A DNA stretch of 64,000 nucleotides from Brevipalpus yothersi (taxonomy: Eukaryota > Arthropoda > Arachnida > Trombidiformes > Tenuipalpidae): the NCBI GenBank assembly GCA_003956705.1, contig QZCP01000257.1:62001-126000 (forward strand). The letters run 5' to 3'. The notes beneath the pieces are model-generated. The model had not been told where the DNA came from. It worked only from the letters and a program-made list of their open reading frames with translations, and ran no database searches. A program made the translations under genes and the position numbers. Positions 60,751 through 64,000 of the stretch are shown one piece after another; position 1 is the stretch's first letter; each line of letters starts with the position of its first letter.

Positions 60751-60803
<53 letters not shown>
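60751..60803. repeat. (CT)n microsatellite
   Basis: CT dinucleotide run of about 53 bases. Confidence 0.95.
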
Positions 60804-60809
<6 letters not shown>

Positions 60810-63505
60810 GCCCAGAACAGCTAAGATAGACATTTTTATTATCCACCAAACCATGAGAATATCTTGTTCAGCGTCGATATTCTCTATGGAAACCACTTTT
60901 CTTTCTACTATCTCTCTTCAGAGACCCATGAGTCTTACTGGTGGGCAATCTTAGATGATTTAAGAAGGAGAATGTTCTCATTGACCTAGGATCTTTGAGA
61001 ATATCATCAGTGAGAGAGGAAGAAACGATAAAGAGTCAAATTCGACAAGAGATGTTCCATCATGAAGGTACCAGATAGAGAGAGAGGGAAAGTTACTGCA
61101 ATCTATTATCTGGATTCAAGAGAGAAAAATAGGAAAGGATAAAAGCATTTTCAGGACTCAAGTCAATTCTCACACAGACTTTTCGCATATACCCAATGCA
61201 CTGTTCACCCGAGTGATGGGTATTCATGGATTGATTCATGAGATTTTTGTAACCGTCCAAAGTAGCTGGGTAGGTGGATAAGATGCTATCACACACAACT
61301 TTTAGCCTCTCTCGTCAACGACATCGTTTCCAGTGATTCATTGATCATCCTATCGATCGGATCAAAAATTCAGGATAGCCAGATTCAGGATAGAAGAAGA
61401 GAATAGGAAAACTGTGCTATTGAGATGTGAAGGCGTCCTGCTTGCGTTTTGTTTTGCTGTTCAGATAATTCTGGTATCTTGAGACTCCTAAATCATGAGA
61501 CTCTTTTACGTCAATATATGCAATATACGTTCTGGAATTCATGAGAATTTTTCAAAGAAAGATAGATGGGCAAAAGAAGAACGTGCCCGAGTATCAAGTT
61601 TTTGTGAATGGCAGGGGAAGGATTGAACTTTTCCATGGAATTGAATGACAAGGTTCTGATGAGAATAAAGATGAGATAAATTTGTTATAAGCTAGGGGAA
61701 ACTGAATATACATTCCCTTAAGGCTCTAGCATTTCGATCAGATGATTTAAATTAATATGCTCACATGGAAAAGAAGTCGAATAAAAGTAATGAGTTTCTT
61801 TTAATCTTGCGATTTTTTTCTCTCACATTTTATTCCATCTCATGGATGTACAATTTGCAACAAGGAATGGGTTTCGAATTCTTACACGCTTGGAATGATA
61901 ATATGAGAAAAAAATATCTCTCGAGAAGTCAATGAATTGCTGAAAAAATTTCCAATTCCTATTCTTGCATGATAGACGAAATAGAAAAAAATCGAGCACT
62001 GGAGAGATCAAGTTTCCAATTTTTGCTCTATTCTTTATCCAATCTTTTCATTGCAATGAGGTCACTTTTTTGGCTTGAGAATATGTAGTCAAGAAGGAGA
62101 GGAAGATATTCCAATGGAAATCTTGGAAGAAGAAACTGGAGAGACATTTTATTCTATGGAGCCATCATGATAAAGTTCTTTTCTTCTTATAAGTCTTATA
62201 TAAGAGTTTTTACCGTGATTTACTTTCAACTAGATAATGAAACTTGGATAAAAACCTATTCATGTGACGATCGTAATAGTATTTCACATAAGAATTGCTT
62301 GGCTCAGTGGATCATCATTCAATTTATTCTTGCCAGAATAGGAAGAGCCAGAGAGATAGCAAGAACTCTCGATTCTCTTTCTCCTCCTTCTTATACTTTT
62401 TTTCCATGGCTTCAGAGATGTATTCAACATATACACAGAATGATAGCTGTAGATGAAAATAAAAAAACACGTTATCCAGTGATGTGGAAGAATTGCGGAT
62501 GTTAGCCAAAAAGGAAAGCAAAATAACGGTATATTTCTACTTATACCTCAAGAAAATACTTGTCAGCTATTGACAATAGTTTTGGGTGCAACAATTTCCG
62601 ATAGTATTATCTGATAGAAAAAGACTTTGGCCACGAAAAAAAAGAATACATCCAGCTATTGAAAAAATATTCTAGCCAACAGTTGCCATCATGTATTCTT
62701 GATCCTCATATTATTTGATTTCCACACATAGGAGTTTTGCCAGATAGAGAGAAAGAAAAATCAGCATCAACCAGAGTCTAACACACATACAACACATACA
62801 ACACAAAAACAGATTCCAAGTGGAAATACACAGGCCATACAAATGCAATAGCAAGTGTGTGTCAGCTTGTAGCAATTTGAAGACACAATTCTCTGGTGAT
62901 TTATACACGATCCAAAGGCTGTGTTCTCTTTCTCTTCTACTTTCTCCTCCTTCTCATCCATGTACAAAATGTGGACATTGGCTAGTTAGCTCTTTCATCT
63001 CTATCACTTTATTAGCCTCTCTTTCTCACTCACTTCCGAGTTCCAAATTCCCAGAGCTTTTCTCTCTCTCTCTCTTGCTTGAGTATTTGCTTGATCAATT
63101 ATCCTATTTTGTTCTTATTCTCTTCTTTTTTCTTCCTTCATTTTGTTTTTTGTCCTCTTTGTCTAACTTAAATCTAGTACAAAATCAAATCTTGCAAAAC
63201 ATCTCTCATGATAATATACTGACCAAACATCGGAGCACACATACACACACATACACACACAGATGCTAGTGAATTCAAAAAGTGATGGACAATGTCCACT
63301 CCATGTGCCATCGGTGGCATAATGAATGGCCAGCGAAGAGTAAAGAAGTTATTCTCAACGCTCACCAATTGTAGTAACAGTTTGACTTGATGATAGTTTG
63401 CTGAATTGTTAATGAGCAAATGACTCGGTTGGACATTTTCTCGAACTGCTTCCATTTACAGTACATCTTCCTTTTACCACTCTCCATATGAGGATCATTT
63501 ATTCC

Positions 63506-63509
<4 letters not shown>

Positions 63510-63590
<81 letters not shown>

Positions 63591-63598
63591 CTCTCTCT
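63510..63598. repeat. Compound (CT)n-(CTTT)n microsatellite
   Basis: A CT run of about 45 bases passes directly into about nine CTTT units and returns to CT, a compound repeat of nearly 90 bases. Confidence 0.95.
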
Positions 63599-64000
63599 TC
63601 ATCATTGATGTGAGTAGTTTTCAAGTTCCTCTCTCTCTTCCCATCAAAAGGCAACTTTTTATCACATTTGGTGGTGAAAAACTCCAACTGGGAATGGCTG
63701 GAGACTGTTCACAGAAGGCAATAAAACATCGGTTAGAAGACGACACAGAGGCGATGTTTCCATGTGGATGTTCGATTCCCATGTAATCAACTGGAAGCAT
63801 ATATCATATCAAACACCCAGGATCAGCCAGACAGCCATGTGTGGTGTAGTCTGATATTCACTGTTAAGTTCCTCTCGAAAGCATTTTGGCTACTATTGTT
63901 ATTTGTGTGTGTGAATATGAGTTATCAAATTAAGAGTACCCAGTATCATGAGTGATCGAAATGTGTTGCGCCTGTTTTACCAGGCATGAGATTTGATTGA

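Larger units (their letters stand above)
57487..64000. other. Gene-poor, microsatellite-rich right end
   Basis: About 6.5 kb with no supported gene. It contains long CT tracts, CA runs near 63235-63265 and AT-rich DNA. Open frames are short and unrecognised. No RNA gene was identified. Confidence 0.5.

Noticed and set aside
63740..63800. TTCGATTCC-like sequence resembling a tRNA T-arm
   Set aside because: No acceptor stem, D-arm or anticodon arm can be folded around it.

Overview
The window looks like nuclear DNA of a small-genome arthropod, most likely an acariform (astigmatid-type) mite. This is inference from gene content: a cathepsin B-like cysteine protease cluster, ABCH/ABCG-type half transporters, animal seipin, PiT and elongin B, and a type I fatty acid synthase. 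It also rests on short GT-AG introns (often 45-110 nt), AT-rich DNA and abundant (GA)n/(CT)n microsatellites. No database search was possible, so the species is not fixed. A 132-base N gap lies inside one microsatellite.

Layout. 506-2223 (+) is the last coding exon of a Gln/Ser/Thr-rich, transcription-regulator-like protein. 3159-10727 (+) is a tandem array of three intact three-exon cathepsin B-like genes. Two copies of a decayed legumain fragment lie on the opposite strand inside duplicated 3' flanks. 11893-16884 (-) holds two intronless tandem ABC half transporters. 16885-23071 shows no convincing gene. 23072-24171 (-) is seipin, divergent from a seven-coding-exon PiT-type phosphate transporter (25288-28851, +), which converges on elongin B (29369-29734, -). 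29735-44916 is about 15 kb with no supported gene, rich in GA/CT tracts. 44917-51580 (-) is a four-exon fatty acid synthase, followed on the same strand by a two-exon PH-domain protein (51952-53817). 53818-64000 has no firmly supported gene, only weak multi-exon candidates near 56.7-57.5 kb.

Most notable is the synthase. Its KS, DH, ER, KR and ACP motifs are present, but its acyltransferase region is shortened and has lost the GHSxG nucleophile motif, and the protein ends just after the ACP without a thioesterase. It therefore looks like a synthase that must be loaded and unloaded in trans, or one with a specialised product. The protease array and the ABC pair both show nearly identical internal tracts in otherwise diverged paralogues, which suggests recent gene conversion. 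Exon coordinates for multi-exon genes were worked out by hand from splice sites and reading phase; every reported junction of the main genes keeps the frame.
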